DNA of 64,000 nucleotides, from the NCBI RefSeq assembly GCF_027359925.1, contig NZ_CP114767.1, forward strand, positions 2,852,001-2,916,000, read 5' to 3'. This stretch comes from Hymenobacter canadensis. Its GTDB lineage: Bacteria; Bacteroidota; Bacteroidia; Cytophagales; Hymenobacteraceae. Within the stretch, counting starts at the first letter, position 1, and each line of letters starts with the position of its first letter. A program made the translations under genes and the position numbers. The notes beneath the pieces were generated by a model. The model searched no databases. It was given only the letters and a program-made list of their open reading frames with translations, and was not told the DNA's origin. Shown here one piece after another: positions 1 through 8,672 of the stretch.

Positions 1-545
1 CGGGCCCGGTGCAACCGGGACCGTACCGTACCGATAGGGATATCCAGCACTTTGGCCATTTCCTCGTAGGTGAACCCTTCCAGGTCGCAGAGGATGATGA
101 CGGTGCGGAAATCCACGGGCAGCGAGTTGAGTGCGCTAGCCACTTCGTCGCCGATGAGGTCGCGCACGGCTTGCTGCCGCATATCAGACGAGGTACCACC
201 CGCGTCGCTGTCGGACTCGACGTCTTCCGAATTGTAGTAGCCCTCAATTTCGCTGTAGTCGACCTTGGCGGGTTGTTTACTCTTCTTCCGGAAGTCGTTG
301 ATGAACGAGTTTTTCAGGATGCGAAACAGCCATGCCTTGGCGTTGGTTCCCTGCTCGAAGTACTCGAAGAAGCGGTACGCCTTCAGATAGGTCTCCTGCA
401 CAAGGTCGTTGGCGTCGTCTTCATCGAGGGTGAGACGGAACGCGAAATTGTACAGAGAGTCGATTACAGGCATCAATTCGGCCTGAAACCGGCGGTCTTT
501 TTCTTCTTTACTAAGCTTCGGAACCCGTTCGGGAGAGTCGCTCAT
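1..545 (-). CDS. ECF-type RNA polymerase sigma factor (3' end outside window)
   Basis: Reading leftwards from the ATG at 545 gives at least 181 residues with no stop before the window edge. The N-terminal half carries a sigma-70 region 2 (DDANDLVQETYLKAYRFFEY, about residues 38-57, then WLFRILKNSFINDFRKK). After an acidic linker comes region 4 (ALNSLPVDFRTVIILCDLEG, then FTYEEMAKVLDIPIGTVRSR, the helix-turn-helix for the -35 element). Proteins of this type direct RNA polymerase to a small regulon. No anti-sigma gene is visible because the sequence is cut. It is transcribed in the same direction as the LPS genes to its right, 78 bp away. The family is clear; the regulon is unknown. Confidence 0.93.
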   Translation of the reverse strand, partial: MSDSPERVPKLSKEEKDRRFQAELMPVIDSLYNFAFRLTLDEDDANDLVQETYLKAYRFFEYFEQGTNAKAWLFRILKNSFINDFRKKSKQPAKVDYSEIEGYYNSEDVESDSDAGGTSSDMRQQAVRDLIGDEVASALNSLPVDFRTVIILCDLEGFTYEEMAKVLDIPIGTVRSRLHRA

Positions 546-623
546 AAGGGGGGCGCGGCAAAGTACGGCGGGGGTGAAATAAAATCCGCCATGTAAACAA
601 ATGTACTGATTATCCTATCTCGC

Positions 624-1916
624 TCAAGCAGTTTGAGCCAAGTGCGTATTGCGGGTCTGCCGCTCGGCAGCTACAACCAGAAAGCCGTAGAGAAACACGA
701 ACAGGCTGAACCCAATCTGCATCTGTAACAGCGTATCGACCAGATTGGCGATGCCCATCATCAGCAGGAAGTGTACAACGTACGGGTTTTGGCGGAGCGC
801 AGGTTGCAAAAATGGTCCGAATAGCACAAAAAGCCAGAGCAATAAGCCCACAATGCCGCCGCCTACCAAGGCCTCCAGGTACTGATTGTGGGTCATTACC
901 CAGTTTTTGGGCAGCAAGCCGTAATCCTGGTAGCTGTACTGGTCCAGCATGGCGGCATCTACATCTGCGGGGGCCACGCCCGCAACCGGATACTGGCTGA
1001 TGATGACGGTGGCCGTTTTCCAGGCGGCAAAGCGCTTGGCCAGGGAGTAGTCATTGATGTCGCGGCCGGAGCGGTACTGGTTGACGTCGTCGAGGGTAAC
1101 GTTGACGCGCTGCTGGATGGGTTCGAGGGTATAGTAGGTCAGAAGCGGCACTCCAATCAGCGCCAGCACTACCACGGCGCCCAGCACGTAGCGGCGCCGC
1201 AATACAACCAGCAGGCCGGCATCGAGCAGCAGCATGCCGTAGAGCACCATGAGCCCAGTGCGGTAAGCCAGCACATGCATCACCACAAACAAAATGGCCG
1301 AGCAGGCCAGCAGCACGTTGCGCACTACCGGCAGAGCCAGCACGCTACGCCGCATCAGCAGCGCGAAGAAGAAGGCCAGCGCCAGCATGATGCTGAAGTG
1401 GATATGAAAGACGCCCGTGATGGCCGGCACATTGTGGCCGATGCTGATTTCGTAGTTGGCCGTTTCCGGGTCGAGCAGGTAGCGGCCGAGCGTACCCAGC
1501 GCCAGCAACGTGCCCAGCCCGACGAACAGGAGCCCTACCCCAAACCGCTGCCGCAGACTCAGGGGCACCGCCACGGCAAAAGCCAGCGGCACAATTACCA
1601 GGGGCAGCTTGCGGTAGACTTCGTGGCGCCAGATGTCGGTTTCGGATGTGTAGACCACGCTCAGCAGCCAGAACAGGTACATCAGGGCCATGCCCAGCAC
1701 GGTTTGCAGGCGGGTGCAGGCCCGTAGCTGCTGGCGCAGGTGCGGCTGGGCTAGCACGGCCAGCACCCCCACCACCGAGCTGAGCGCTACGAGGGCCCGC
1801 GACGCAAACAGCCCCGTAACGGCGGCCAGGCTTCCCAGCAGCAACAGGTATTGCGACAAACGACCATCAGCATAGAGCTGGCGCAGGGAGAAAGGTGAGA
1901 CGGAAGTTGTAGTCAT
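624..1916 (-). CDS. O-antigen ligase-like membrane protein (Wzy_C family)
   Basis: A 430-residue polytopic membrane protein with about ten hydrophobic segments. A periplasmic loop near residues 330-365 contains THNQYLEALVGGGIVGLLLW, the pattern around the conserved histidine of the O-antigen ligase/polymerase (Wzy_C) family, which joins or polymerises surface glycans on undecaprenyl carriers. The frame is open to 2075, but that part overlaps the upstream glycosyltransferase. The ATG at 1916 (MTTTSVSPFS) lies just 35 bp after that gene and is preferred. It is the last gene of a three-gene operon with a family 9 and a family 2 glycosyltransferase, which fits LPS completion. Ligase versus polymerase cannot be decided from the sequence. 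Confidence 0.83.
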   Translation of the reverse strand: MTTTSVSPFSLRQLYADGRLSQYLLLLGSLAAVTGLFASRALVALSSVVGVLAVLAQPHLRQQLRACTRLQTVLGMALMYLFWLLSVVYTSETDIWRHEVYRKLPLVIVPLAFAVAVPLSLRQRFGVGLLFVGLGTLLALGTLGRYLLDPETANYEISIGHNVPAITGVFHIHFSIMLALAFFFALLMRRSVLALPVVRNVLLACSAILFVVMHVLAYRTGLMVLYGMLLLDAGLLVVLRRRYVLGAVVVLALIGVPLLTYYTLEPIQQRVNVTLDDVNQYRSGRDINDYSLAKRFAAWKTATVIISQYPVAGVAPADVDAAMLDQYSYQDYGLLPKNWVMTHNQYLEALVGGGIVGLLLWLFVLFGPFLQPALRQNPYVVHFLLMMGIANLVDTLLQMQIGFSLFVFLYGFLVVAAERQTRNTHLAQTA

Positions 1917-1950
1917 AAACAATGAAATGAGCGGAGCGCGGAGCCCTCCC

Positions 1951-2991
1951 TCAGCTTGGCAAGATAAGCGGCGGCCAAGCAAGAACCCGGCCGGCCACTT
2001 CGACGGCGGCCAGTGCCTTGATGCAGGTGCAAGCAGCCGGCTGCGTTCGGCAGTCCTGGCAGTCAGGCCGGTCAAACACCACGTATTCGGCTAGCGGCCC
2101 CAGCGGCGCCCAGCGTCCGGGATGCATGGGCCGGATGGGCGGGTACAGCCCCAGCGCGTGCCGGCCCAGGGCCGCCGCCAGATGCAGCGGACCGGTACTG
2201 CCTGCCACCAGCCCATCGGTGGCGGCAATGAAGGCCAGAAACTCCGGTAGCGGAAGCTGCCCGGTGAGGTCAGCGGCCAGATATGACTGGTGTTCCCGCA
2301 GCCACTCCCGCAATTCTTCGCCTTCGGCGGCCGTGCCGGTGATGAAGACGCGGTGCCCGGCCTGGTGCAGCAACCGGGCCAGCTGGCCGAAATGCGCCAA
2401 GCCCCACTCCCGGGCGCTGCCCCGGCTGCGCGGGTGCAAAATGACGTTGAGCTGGCCGGGCCGGCGGGCCGCCAGTAGCTCGCGCAAAACTGGCCGCAAC
2501 GCTACAACGGGCCGCAGCCGCACTAATTGCGCTACCTCCGGCAGGCTGAGCGTACCGGCAGGGCCGAGGCTGCCTAGTAGCTGCAGGTTCAGCTGGGCTT
2601 CATGTAGTGGCGAGTGGCGGCGGCTGAGTGCTACCAGTTGGTTGCAGGTAAGCCAGTGAAACCAGCGGCTGCGGGTGCCGATGCGGTGCCGGATGCCGGC
2701 CTGGCGGGCCAGCCGGGCTACTGCTTTGCTGGGGAAAACGTGCAGAATGGTGTCGGCGGCGGTGGCACGCAGGGCGGCTACCTGGCCGGCGACAGGCAGC
2801 TGCAGCAGCTCATCGAGGTTGAGGAATCCGTCGAGCCAGGGGCAGGCGTCGGCTACGGCCTGGGTGTAGGTGCGGCCCAGCAGCAGCACCCGGCAGCCCG
2901 GAAACAGCTGCTTCAGGCGGCCCGCTACCGGCAGCGTGAGCACCACGTCGCCGATGGCATCGGTGCGGCTAATGAGGAAAGTGCGGCTCAT
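1951..2991 (-). CDS. Glycosyltransferase family 9 (heptosyltransferase-like)
   Basis: 346 residues with the two-Rossmann-domain (GT-B) signature of ADP-heptose:LPS heptosyltransferases. The N-terminus SRTDAIGDVVLTLPVAGRL matches the (R)xDxIGDxxxxxP pattern. The C-terminal half has GSTGPLHLAAALG, the sugar-nucleotide loop typical of family 9. A cysteine-rich stretch near the end (DCQDCRTQPAACTCI) resembles the C-terminal cysteines of many members. It likely transfers a sugar to the inner core of lipid A on the cytoplasmic face. The start codon overlaps the stop of the family 2 gene by 4 bp, which indicates translational coupling. The exact donor sugar cannot be read from the sequence. Confidence 0.88.
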   Translation of the reverse strand: MSRTFLISRTDAIGDVVLTLPVAGRLKQLFPGCRVLLLGRTYTQAVADACPWLDGFLNLDELLQLPVAGQVAALRATAADTILHVFPSKAVARLARQAGIRHRIGTRSRWFHWLTCNQLVALSRRHSPLHEAQLNLQLLGSLGPAGTLSLPEVAQLVRLRPVVALRPVLRELLAARRPGQLNVILHPRSRGSAREWGLAHFGQLARLLHQAGHRVFITGTAAEGEELREWLREHQSYLAADLTGQLPLPEFLAFIAATDGLVAGSTGPLHLAAALGRHALGLYPPIRPMHPGRWAPLGPLAEYVVFDRPDCQDCRTQPAACTCIKALAAVEVAGRVLAWPPLILPS

Positions 2992-3749
2992 GCAGCGGCT
3001 TTGGTTTTCAGCTTGGCAAACTTCAGAAATACGCCCCAGGCCGAAATAACGGCAATGCTCAGGCCGGCAAACCCATCAAGGAAGCCCAACCGAAAAAAAT
3101 AGCCGTGCACAAACTTCCACCACGGCTTGAGCAGCAGGTGAAACAACGTGACCCGACGCCGGCCCCGCAGCCACAACTCCTCGGCCGCAATGCTGGTGAA
3201 CCGGTTGAGCTGCTGCACGTGCTGCTCAACGGAGGTGTAGGAGTAGTGCAGGGCGTCGCCCTGCAGAGCCCCAACCGGCTGCCCAGGTTGCATTTCGTAC
3301 CGCTCGTGCAGCAATAAACCTTCCCAGCGGCCCAGGCGCCGGTCGTAGAGGCGCAGTTTGCGGTCGGGGTACCAGCCGCCGTGGCGCACCCAGCTACCGC
3401 AGTAGTTGGTGAGGCGGGCCAGGGTGTAGCCGCCGCCCTGCCAGTTTTGAGTTGCCGCGACTATACTCTGTCGCAGCTCTTCGGTCAGCACTTCGTCGGC
3501 GTCGAGCTGCAGCACATAGTCGTAGCGGGCCTGGGCGGTGGCGTAGTTTTTCTGTTCGACGTAGCCCTCAAAAGCGTGTTGTATCACGCGGGCACCCAGC
3601 TGCTGGCAGATAGCCACGGTACCGTCGGTGGAGAAGCTGTCTACCACCACCACATCGTCGGAGAGGCCGCGCACGGCTTCCAGGCAGCGGCCGATGTTGG
3701 CTTCTTCGTTGAAGGTGATAATGACGATGGAGAGCGGGACAACAGGCAT
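2988..3749 (-). CDS. Glycosyltransferase family 2 (LPS core WaaE/KdtX-like)
   Basis: 253 residues, GT-A fold. The N-terminus LSIVIITFNEEANIGRCLEA is the family 2 nucleotide-binding start, VVVDSFSTDGTVAI follows, and the metal-binding DxD is in LQLDADEVLTEEL near residue 90. The length and the WYPDRKLRLYDRR stretch resemble the WaaE/KdtX beta-glycosyltransferases that add a sugar to LPS core. A hydrophobic segment near the C-terminus (FFRLGFLDGFAGLSIAVISA) may hold it at the inner membrane. It is the first gene of the three-gene LPS operon and overlaps the next gene by 4 bp. The donor sugar is unknown. Confidence 0.87.
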   Translation of the reverse strand: MPVVPLSIVIITFNEEANIGRCLEAVRGLSDDVVVVDSFSTDGTVAICQQLGARVIQHAFEGYVEQKNYATAQARYDYVLQLDADEVLTEELRQSIVAATQNWQGGGYTLARLTNYCGSWVRHGGWYPDRKLRLYDRRLGRWEGLLLHERYEMQPGQPVGALQGDALHYSYTSVEQHVQQLNRFTSIAAEELWLRGRRRVTLFHLLLKPWWKFVHGYFFRLGFLDGFAGLSIAVISAWGVFLKFAKLKTKAAA

Positions 3750-3853
3750 AGGCCGGCAAATATCGGGCTTTTGGCGCGGAGGCTAACGCTGAGGGTTACC
3801 TGACAGCTAGCGGCGGCATTGACGGTATCCGTTCATCTACTTCCTAGTTGGTT

Positions 3854-4672
3854 ATGCGTCCACTGATCCTGTTGCTGTTATTACTGGGGCTGCTGACCAG
3901 CTGCGAGGCCCCTACTGCCGAGTTTGACGCTTTCCAGCTGCCCCGGCCCGTGAATCTGGCCCGCGTGCTGGGGCCGACGCCAGTACTGCTGAGCAACCAC
4001 GACACGCTGGCGCTACGCCTGCAGTTCGATGCCGCTACTGGCTTCACAAGTTTTGCGCTGGCGGGTGATTCTGCTGATGAAAACTGGTTTACGGCCCGGG
4101 CCTTTCGGTTTCGGGGGCTGTACTACCTGGTAGAAGAACGGCCAGATTCCGGCTGCTGGGTGCACGCCGTCCGCATCCGACGGGGGCAGGTGCAGGGCTT
4201 GGGTACCGGCTTTGCGCAGATGCTGGACCTGAGCCTGGCCGCCCGGCAAGGCCGCTGGCCAGCGCTGGTGCGGTTCCGCTCCCCGGATGGCGACAGTGTG
4301 CGGCTGCGCTTCGACCGGCGGCAGCTGCGGTCATTCTACGTGGCCGAAGTCGACAGCTTTATTACGTACCGGCTGGCCACGGCACCGGCTGCCGGACCCC
4401 GCTCCACGCCGGTGCTGGCTGCTGGTGCGGTGCTGCTGCCGCGCCTGTATCCCAACCCGGCCAGCACCACCGCCACGGTAGATTTTGGGGAAGCCGCTGC
4501 CCGCCAAGTGCAGCTCTACGACGAACGGGGCCGGCTGTTGCAGTCGTACCCGGTTGCGGCTTCGCAGCTGGCCCTGCCGGTAGCCGGCCTGCCCAATGGC
4601 ACCTATTCGGTGCGCGTGCAGGCGCCCGACAAGGCTCGGCCGACCACTCTGCGCCTGCTGGTGGCCCACTGA
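3854..4672 (+). CDS. Lipobox-bearing protein with T9SS type A sorting domain
   Basis: 272 residues, not recognised as a named family. The N-terminus is a leucine-rich signal followed by the lipobox LLTSC with the cysteine at residue 17. The C-terminal 75 or so residues start with LYPNPASTTATVDF and contain VQLYDERGRLLQ and LPNGTYSVRV, the hallmarks of the type IX secretion C-terminal sorting domain. The middle (residues 20-195) has no motif I know. The frame is also open from a TTG at 3848; the ATG at 3854 is preferred. A protein marked both for lipidation and for T9SS export is unusual. The product is presumably surface-exposed, and its role is unknown. Confidence 0.8.
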   Translation: MRPLILLLLLLGLLTSCEAPTAEFDAFQLPRPVNLARVLGPTPVLLSNHDTLALRLQFDAATGFTSFALAGDSADENWFTARAFRFRGLYYLVEERPDSGCWVHAVRIRRGQVQGLGTGFAQMLDLSLAARQGRWPALVRFRSPDGDSVRLRFDRRQLRSFYVAEVDSFITYRLATAPAAGPRSTPVLAAGAVLLPRLYPNPASTTATVDFGEAAARQVQLYDERGRLLQSYPVAASQLALPVAGLPNGTYSVRVQAPDKARPTTLRLLVAH

Positions 4673-4735
4673 CCGCCGCACTTTCAACTTCGCCCCCAGG
4701 CCTGCGTATAGCCGCTCAGCCATTCAGCCTTTTTT

Positions 4736-5611
4736 ATGAGCGAAGTATCACAGCCTATTGCCCTCGTTACGGGTGCCACGTCGGGAATCGGCGAAGTAAC
4801 CGCCCGTGAGCTGGTCCGGCAGGGCTACCACGTAGTACTACTGGCCCGCAACGCCGAAAAAGCCGCCCGCACCCGCCAGCAGCTGCAGCAAGCCGCCAAG
4901 CCTGGCACCCGCGTTGATGTGTTGCTCTGCGACCTGTCGGACCTGGGCCAAGTGCGGCGGGCAGCCGAGGAGTTCAACCAGCGCTACGCCCGGTTGGACG
5001 TGCTGGTGAACAACGCCGGCCTGGTTTTCGGGGCCGAGCGGGAAGAGTCCGTCAACGGCCACGAAATGACGTTGGCTACCAACCACCTCGGCCCGTTTCT
5101 GCTGACCAGCCTACTCCTACCGAAGCTGCGCCAAAGCCCGGCGGCCCGCATCGTGAACGTGGCTTCCATGGCCCACAAGTTTGCCAAGCCCGACCTAGCT
5201 GACCTCGACGCCACCCGCAGCTACTCGCCCATGCGGGCCTACGCTAACTCCAAGCTGTTCAACATCCTGTTCACGCAGGAGCTGGCCCGGCAACTGCGGC
5301 AGCGTGGCATCACCAACGTCACCACCAACAGCCTGCACCCGGGCGTGGTGGCCAGCAACTTCGGCAGCAACTCCACGTGGCTCACGCGGGCCTTCTACAA
5401 AGCCGCCGCGCCATTCATGACGACTTCCGAAGACGGCGCCCAGACCAGCATCTACCTCGCCACCTCACCCGAAGTAGCCAGCATCAGCGGCGGCTATTTC
5501 GCCAAGAAAAAGCCGGAGCCCGTGAAATCGGACTTCAATACCGCGGCCAATGTGCAGCAATTCTGGCAGCAGTCGGAGCAGATGGTAGGGCAGCCGTTCT
5601 TTGCAGAATAG
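4736..5611 (+). CDS. Short-chain dehydrogenase/reductase (retinol-dehydrogenase-like)
   Basis: 291 residues with the classical SDR layout: cofactor loop TGATSGIGEVTARELVRQG at residues 13-31, the NNAG motif after LDVLVNNAGLVF, and the catalytic YxxxK as YANSK near residue 167, with a serine upstream in VASMAHKF. The longer C-terminus (PFMTTSEDGAQTSIYLATSP, then GGYFAKKKP) is typical of the retinol dehydrogenase/WW-oxidoreductase-like branch. It oxidises or reduces a hydroxyl or carbonyl group with NAD(P)H; the substrate is not deducible. It stands alone and is followed by a clear intrinsic terminator. Confidence 0.9.
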   Translation: MSEVSQPIALVTGATSGIGEVTARELVRQGYHVVLLARNAEKAARTRQQLQQAAKPGTRVDVLLCDLSDLGQVRRAAEEFNQRYARLDVLVNNAGLVFGAEREESVNGHEMTLATNHLGPFLLTSLLLPKLRQSPAARIVNVASMAHKFAKPDLADLDATRSYSPMRAYANSKLFNILFTQELARQLRQRGITNVTTNSLHPGVVASNFGSNSTWLTRAFYKAAAPFMTTSEDGAQTSIYLATSPEVASISGGYFAKKKPEPVKSDFNTAANVQQFWQQSEQMVGQPFFAE

Positions 5612-5632
5612 CGCTTAAATTTCATGATATGT

Positions 5633-5665
5633 AAACGGCCAGCTCCACAGGAGCTGGCCGTTTTT
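5633..5665 (+). terminator. Intrinsic terminator after the SDR gene
   Basis: A 14-bp perfect stem (AAACGGCCAGCTCC at 5633-5646 paired with 5650-5663) has a 3-nt loop and ends in a run of five T. Confidence 0.9.
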
Positions 5666-5766
5666 GTTAATCGTGGTAGCGGGCGTCAGCCGGTAACTAA
5701 CGTCGCGCCTAGGCAGACAGCATTTTCTCGCTAAGTTTGACGCAATCTTATATTCTGTTTTACGCT

Positions 5767-6261
5767 ATGATTTCGCTACTCTGGACTGGTCTGAATATTT
5801 TAGTGCTACTGCTGATTGCGTTTGCCTGGTTTCGGGTGTTTAAGGTGCTGCGCCGGCAAATAGGCTTGGGACTGGCAATGTTGTTCATGTTGAGTTTAAC
5901 ACTCAGAGGCAGCAGCTCCACGTCGGACACCAAAGCCGGGAATCTGCTGGAAAACGGGCGTTTGGAGCATCCGATAGGCAACTGGGGCAGTAGTGCCACT
6001 GTTCCGCTCAACCCCAACAACGAGTTGCACCTGCGGTTTGAAGGCATCCGTACAGATTCTACCTTACGGGTTCATGGAATGTACAGCAGCGTTTCGGGCC
6101 TGATGCTGGGCCACGAATGGAAACCGCTGGCTGGTATGGCGCACACCAGGAAGCAGGGCGTTTCCTACGAGGTATTCTTAATCCACGAATGGAAGCTACT
6201 GGGCATTGGCTTGTATGTGAGCAGCGAAGAATACACCGGTATGGCGCCCCTTACGAAATAA
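5767..6261 (+). CDS. Hypothetical membrane-anchored protein
   Basis: 164 residues from the ATG at 5767; the frame is also open from a TTG at 5737. Two hydrophobic segments lie at the N-terminus (LLWTGLNILVLLLIAFAWF and a shorter one around residues 39-54). A polar C-terminal domain of about 110 residues follows with no motif I recognise. Base composition is visibly lower in GC than the flanking genes. It sits between the SDR terminator and a bidirectional terminator shared with the convergent ahcY gene, so it is probably monocistronic. Function unknown. Confidence 0.6.
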   Translation: MISLLWTGLNILVLLLIAFAWFRVFKVLRRQIGLGLAMLFMLSLTLRGSSSTSDTKAGNLLENGRLEHPIGNWGSSATVPLNPNNELHLRFEGIRTDSTLRVHGMYSSVSGLMLGHEWKPLAGMAHTRKQGVSYEVFLIHEWKLLGIGLYVSSEEYTGMAPLTK

Positions 6262-6282
6262 CTCGCCACCCTTGAGCACAAC

Positions 6283-6319
6283 AAAAACCCCGCCCGGCGC
6301 AATGCCGGGCGGGGTTTTT
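6283..6319. terminator. Bidirectional terminator between convergent genes
   Basis: A perfect 16-bp inverted repeat (6283-6298 with 6304-6319) is flanked by A5 on the left and T5 on the right. It can therefore terminate both the rightward hypothetical gene and the leftward ahcY. Confidence 0.93.
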
Positions 6320-6341
6320 CTATTCAGGAAGCCGGAGCCGC

Positions 6342-7661
6342 TTAGTAGCGGTACAGGTCCGACTTGAACGGGCCTTCTACGGGCACCTTGATGTAATCGG
6401 CCTGCTTAGGCGTCAGCTCGTCCAGCTCCACGCCAATTTTGGCGAGGTGCAGACGGGCCACCTTCTCGTCGAGGTGCTTGGGCAGGGTGTACACTTGGTT
6501 TTCGTACTGGTCGGCGTTCTGCCACAGCTCCAGCTGCGCCAGCGTCTGGTTGGTGAACGAGTTCGACATTACGAACGAAGGGTGGCCGGTGGCGCAGCCC
6601 AGGTTCACGAGGCGGCCTTCGGCGAGGATGATGACCTCTTTGCCTTCGATGTTGTAGATGTCAACCTGCGGCTTCACCGTGTCCTTGGTGTGGCCGTAGT
6701 TCTTGTTCAGCCAAGCCATGTCGATTTCATCGTCGAAGTGACCGATGTTGCAGACGATGGCTTTGTCCTTGAGGCTGCGGAAGTGCTCCTCGGTGAGGAT
6801 GTCGCAGTTGCCGGTAGCGGTTACCACGATGTCGGCTTCCTTCACGGCGTTGGCCAGCTTCTTCACAGCAAAACCGTCCATAGCAGCCTGCAGGGCGCAG
6901 ATCGGGTCAATTTCGGTGACGATAACACGGGCACCAGCACCGAGCAGCGAAGCCGCCGTGCCTTTTCCTACGTCGCCGTAGCCGGCCACTACGGCCACTT
7001 TACCGGCCATCATGACGTCGGTAGCGCGACGGATAGCGTCCACAGCCGACTCTTTGCAGCCGTACTTGTTGTCGAATTTCGACTTCGTTACCGAGTCATT
7101 GACGTTGAAGGCGGGCAGCGGCAGGGTGCCAGCTTTCACGCGCTCCAGCAGGCGCAGTACGCCGGTGGTGGTTTCTTCCGAAATACCCCGGATGCCAGCG
7201 GCCAGCTCAGGATACTGGTTCAACACCATGTTGGTCAGGTCGCCACCGTCGTCCAGAATCATGTTCAGGGGCTGACGGTCTTCACCGAAGAACAGCGTCT
7301 GCTCGATGCACCAGTTGAAGTCCTCTTCGTTGAGGCCTTTCCAGGCGTACACTGGCGTGCCGACGGCAGCAATAGCGGCGGCGGCGTGGTCCTGCGTGGA
7401 GAAGATGTTGCACGACGACCACGTCACTTCAGCGCCCAAGGCCTGCAGCGTCTCGATGAGCACGGCGGTCTGGATGGTCATGTGCAGGCAGCCGGCAATA
7501 CGCGCGCCTTTCAGCGGCTGGCTGTTGCCGTATTCTTCGCGCAGCGCCATCAGACCCGGCATTTCAGCCTCAGCCAAACGGATTTCCTTGCGGCCCCACT
7601 CAGCGAGGCTCATGTCTTTTACTTTGTACGGAACGTAGGCCGTGGTCTTGGTCTCCACCAT
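6342..7661 (-). CDS. ahcY: Adenosylhomocysteinase (S-adenosyl-L-homocysteine hydrolase)
   Basis: 439 residues. The enzyme splits S-adenosylhomocysteine into adenosine and homocysteine in the SAM cycle and carries a bound NAD. Visible signatures: [13 protein letters not shown] near the start, [34 protein letters not shown], the NAD-binding loop [20 protein letters not shown], and the C-terminal [20 protein letters not shown] ending in DLYRY. The frame is open to 7685 from a TTG, but ATG 7661 starts the canonical protein. A TACCTTTG promoter element lies 27 bp upstream. metK, another SAM-cycle enzyme, is in the same window at 48612. Confidence 0.98.
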   Translation of the reverse strand: MVETKTTAYVPYKVKDMSLAEWGRKEIRLAEAEMPGLMALREEYGNSQPLKGARIAGCLHMTIQTAVLIETLQALGAEVTWSSCNIFSTQDHAAAAIAAVGTPVYAWKGLNEEDFNWCIEQTLFFGEDRQPLNMILDDGGDLTNMVLNQYPELAAGIRGISEETTTGVLRLLERVKAGTLPLPAFNVNDSVTKSKFDNKYGCKESAVDAIRRATDVMMAGKVAVVAGYGDVGKGTAASLLGAGARVIVTEIDPICALQAAMDGFAVKKLANAVKEADIVVTATGNCDILTEEHFRSLKDKAIVCNIGHFDDEIDMAWLNKNYGHTKDTVKPQVDIYNIEGKEVIILAEGRLVNLGCATGHPSFVMSNSFTNQTLAQLELWQNADQYENQVYTLPKHLDEKVARLHLAKIGVELDELTPKQADYIKVPVEGPFKSDLYRY

Positions 7662-7688
7662 GATGCTGTTTTTTTTGCTAGACAACTA

Positions 7689-7696
7689 CAAAGGTA
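7689..7696 (-). promoter_or_regulatory. -7 promoter element of ahcY
   Basis: TACCTTTG on the minus strand matches the Bacteroidota TAnnTTTG element. It predicts a start site near 7682 and a leader of about 20 nt. Confidence 0.6.
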
Positions 7697-7725
7697 ACTA
7701 AAATGTTAGTTGGGCTATACAACAA

Positions 7726-7754
7726 CAACGCCTGCCCGGATGGGGCAGGCGTTG
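7726..7754 (-). terminator. Hairpin after the DUF4397 gene
   Basis: A 12-bp perfect stem (7726-7737 with 7743-7754) lies between the DUF4397 stop and the ahcY promoter. It is followed on the minus strand by a T-rich stretch, not a full T run. Confidence 0.65.
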
Positions 7755-7779
7755 CAGATCAGGCCGCTAACCGGCGCAT

Positions 7780-8535
7780 TTAGTTGTGCTGAATGATGAC
7801 TGCCTGAGGTTGCTGGGTTGCCGGCACGCCAGCTCCGGCAATGCCGCGCACTACCACCGTATAGATTTTACCCGGCTCGTAGTTCTTAACGCCCGTGCCC
7901 GTTCCTGTGCCATCGCCAACCGCCAGTACCTGCGCGCGGGGCGTGCCGGCCGTCACCGATAGGTTAAGCGAGGCGGCATTGATAGCCACAAAGCTGGAGG
8001 CCGAACCGAAAGTTACGTCCGTGGTTACGTCGGTGCCGGGGGTGCCGGGCAGTGCCGATGGCACCGTGAGGCGCACCGGCGTAGGAGCGTTCAGGGCCAG
8101 ATGCACAATGCGCACTTTTGCCTGGCCGGCAGCCGGAGCCGTCAGGTCGTCGGGAACGGTAAGCACCGTGGGCGTAGAGCCAATGGTGGCGGAAGGCGAG
8201 AAGACGAACGACGAGTAGCTCTGGTCTTTAGAGACGGCAAGCGGAGCCGAAGCCAGCACCTGCGTGCCATTATTGATACGTAAGGTAGGCGAACCAGCAT
8301 TTACGGTGAAGTAGCTGCTGTTGGCGCCGTAGTTGAGCTGGGCCACCTGCTGGTCGGCGACGAAGGCCGTGATGGGCACATTGGACACGGCGGCGGCATG
8401 CACCACCAGTACCTTGCCCTGCTCGGGGGCCGGCGTGTTATTATCGTCGTCGTTGCCGCAGGCAGAAAAAGTCAGCGCGGCCGGTAGCATGGATGCTAGA
8501 AATAGCTGGCGCAGAGAAGGAATGAAGGTTTTCAT
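7780..8535 (-). CDS. DUF4397 domain lipoprotein
   Basis: 251 residues. The signal peptide ends in the lipobox TFSAC with the cysteine at residue 26, followed by an acidic GNDDDNN stretch typical of surface-exposed Bacteroidota lipoproteins. The rest is beta-rich, with AKVRIVHLALNAPTPVRLTV and the C-terminal GKIYTVVVRGIAG, matching DUF4397, a domain of unknown biochemical role found in secreted and envelope proteins. It is monocistronic. The ligand or partner cannot be inferred. Confidence 0.8.
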   Translation of the reverse strand: MKTFIPSLRQLFLASMLPAALTFSACGNDDDNNTPAPEQGKVLVVHAAAVSNVPITAFVADQQVAQLNYGANSSYFTVNAGSPTLRINNGTQVLASAPLAVSKDQSYSSFVFSPSATIGSTPTVLTVPDDLTAPAAGQAKVRIVHLALNAPTPVRLTVPSALPGTPGTDVTTDVTFGSASSFVAINAASLNLSVTAGTPRAQVLAVGDGTGTGTGVKNYEPGKIYTVVVRGIAGAGVPATQQPQAVIIQHN

Positions 8536-8636
8536 AGTCGGTTTCAGGTTGAGTGAAAGCTAATTGCACTGCGGACAGAACGTATCGGTAACGGCTTTTG
8601 TTGGGCTGGCCTGGAATTCTTCCATGGCACATAGTT

Positions 8637-8667
8637 GATATAGCTATGATGCAGACTGTTATATTTG
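8637..8667 (+). promoter_or_regulatory. Bacteroidota-type promoter (-33 TTG / -7 TATATTTG)
   Basis: TTG at 8637-8639 and TATATTTG at 8660-8667 are separated by 20 bp, the spacing expected for the primary sigma factor of Bacteroidota. The predicted start site falls at or within one or two bases of the ATG at 8673. Confidence 0.65.
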
Positions 8668-8672
8668 CTTTC

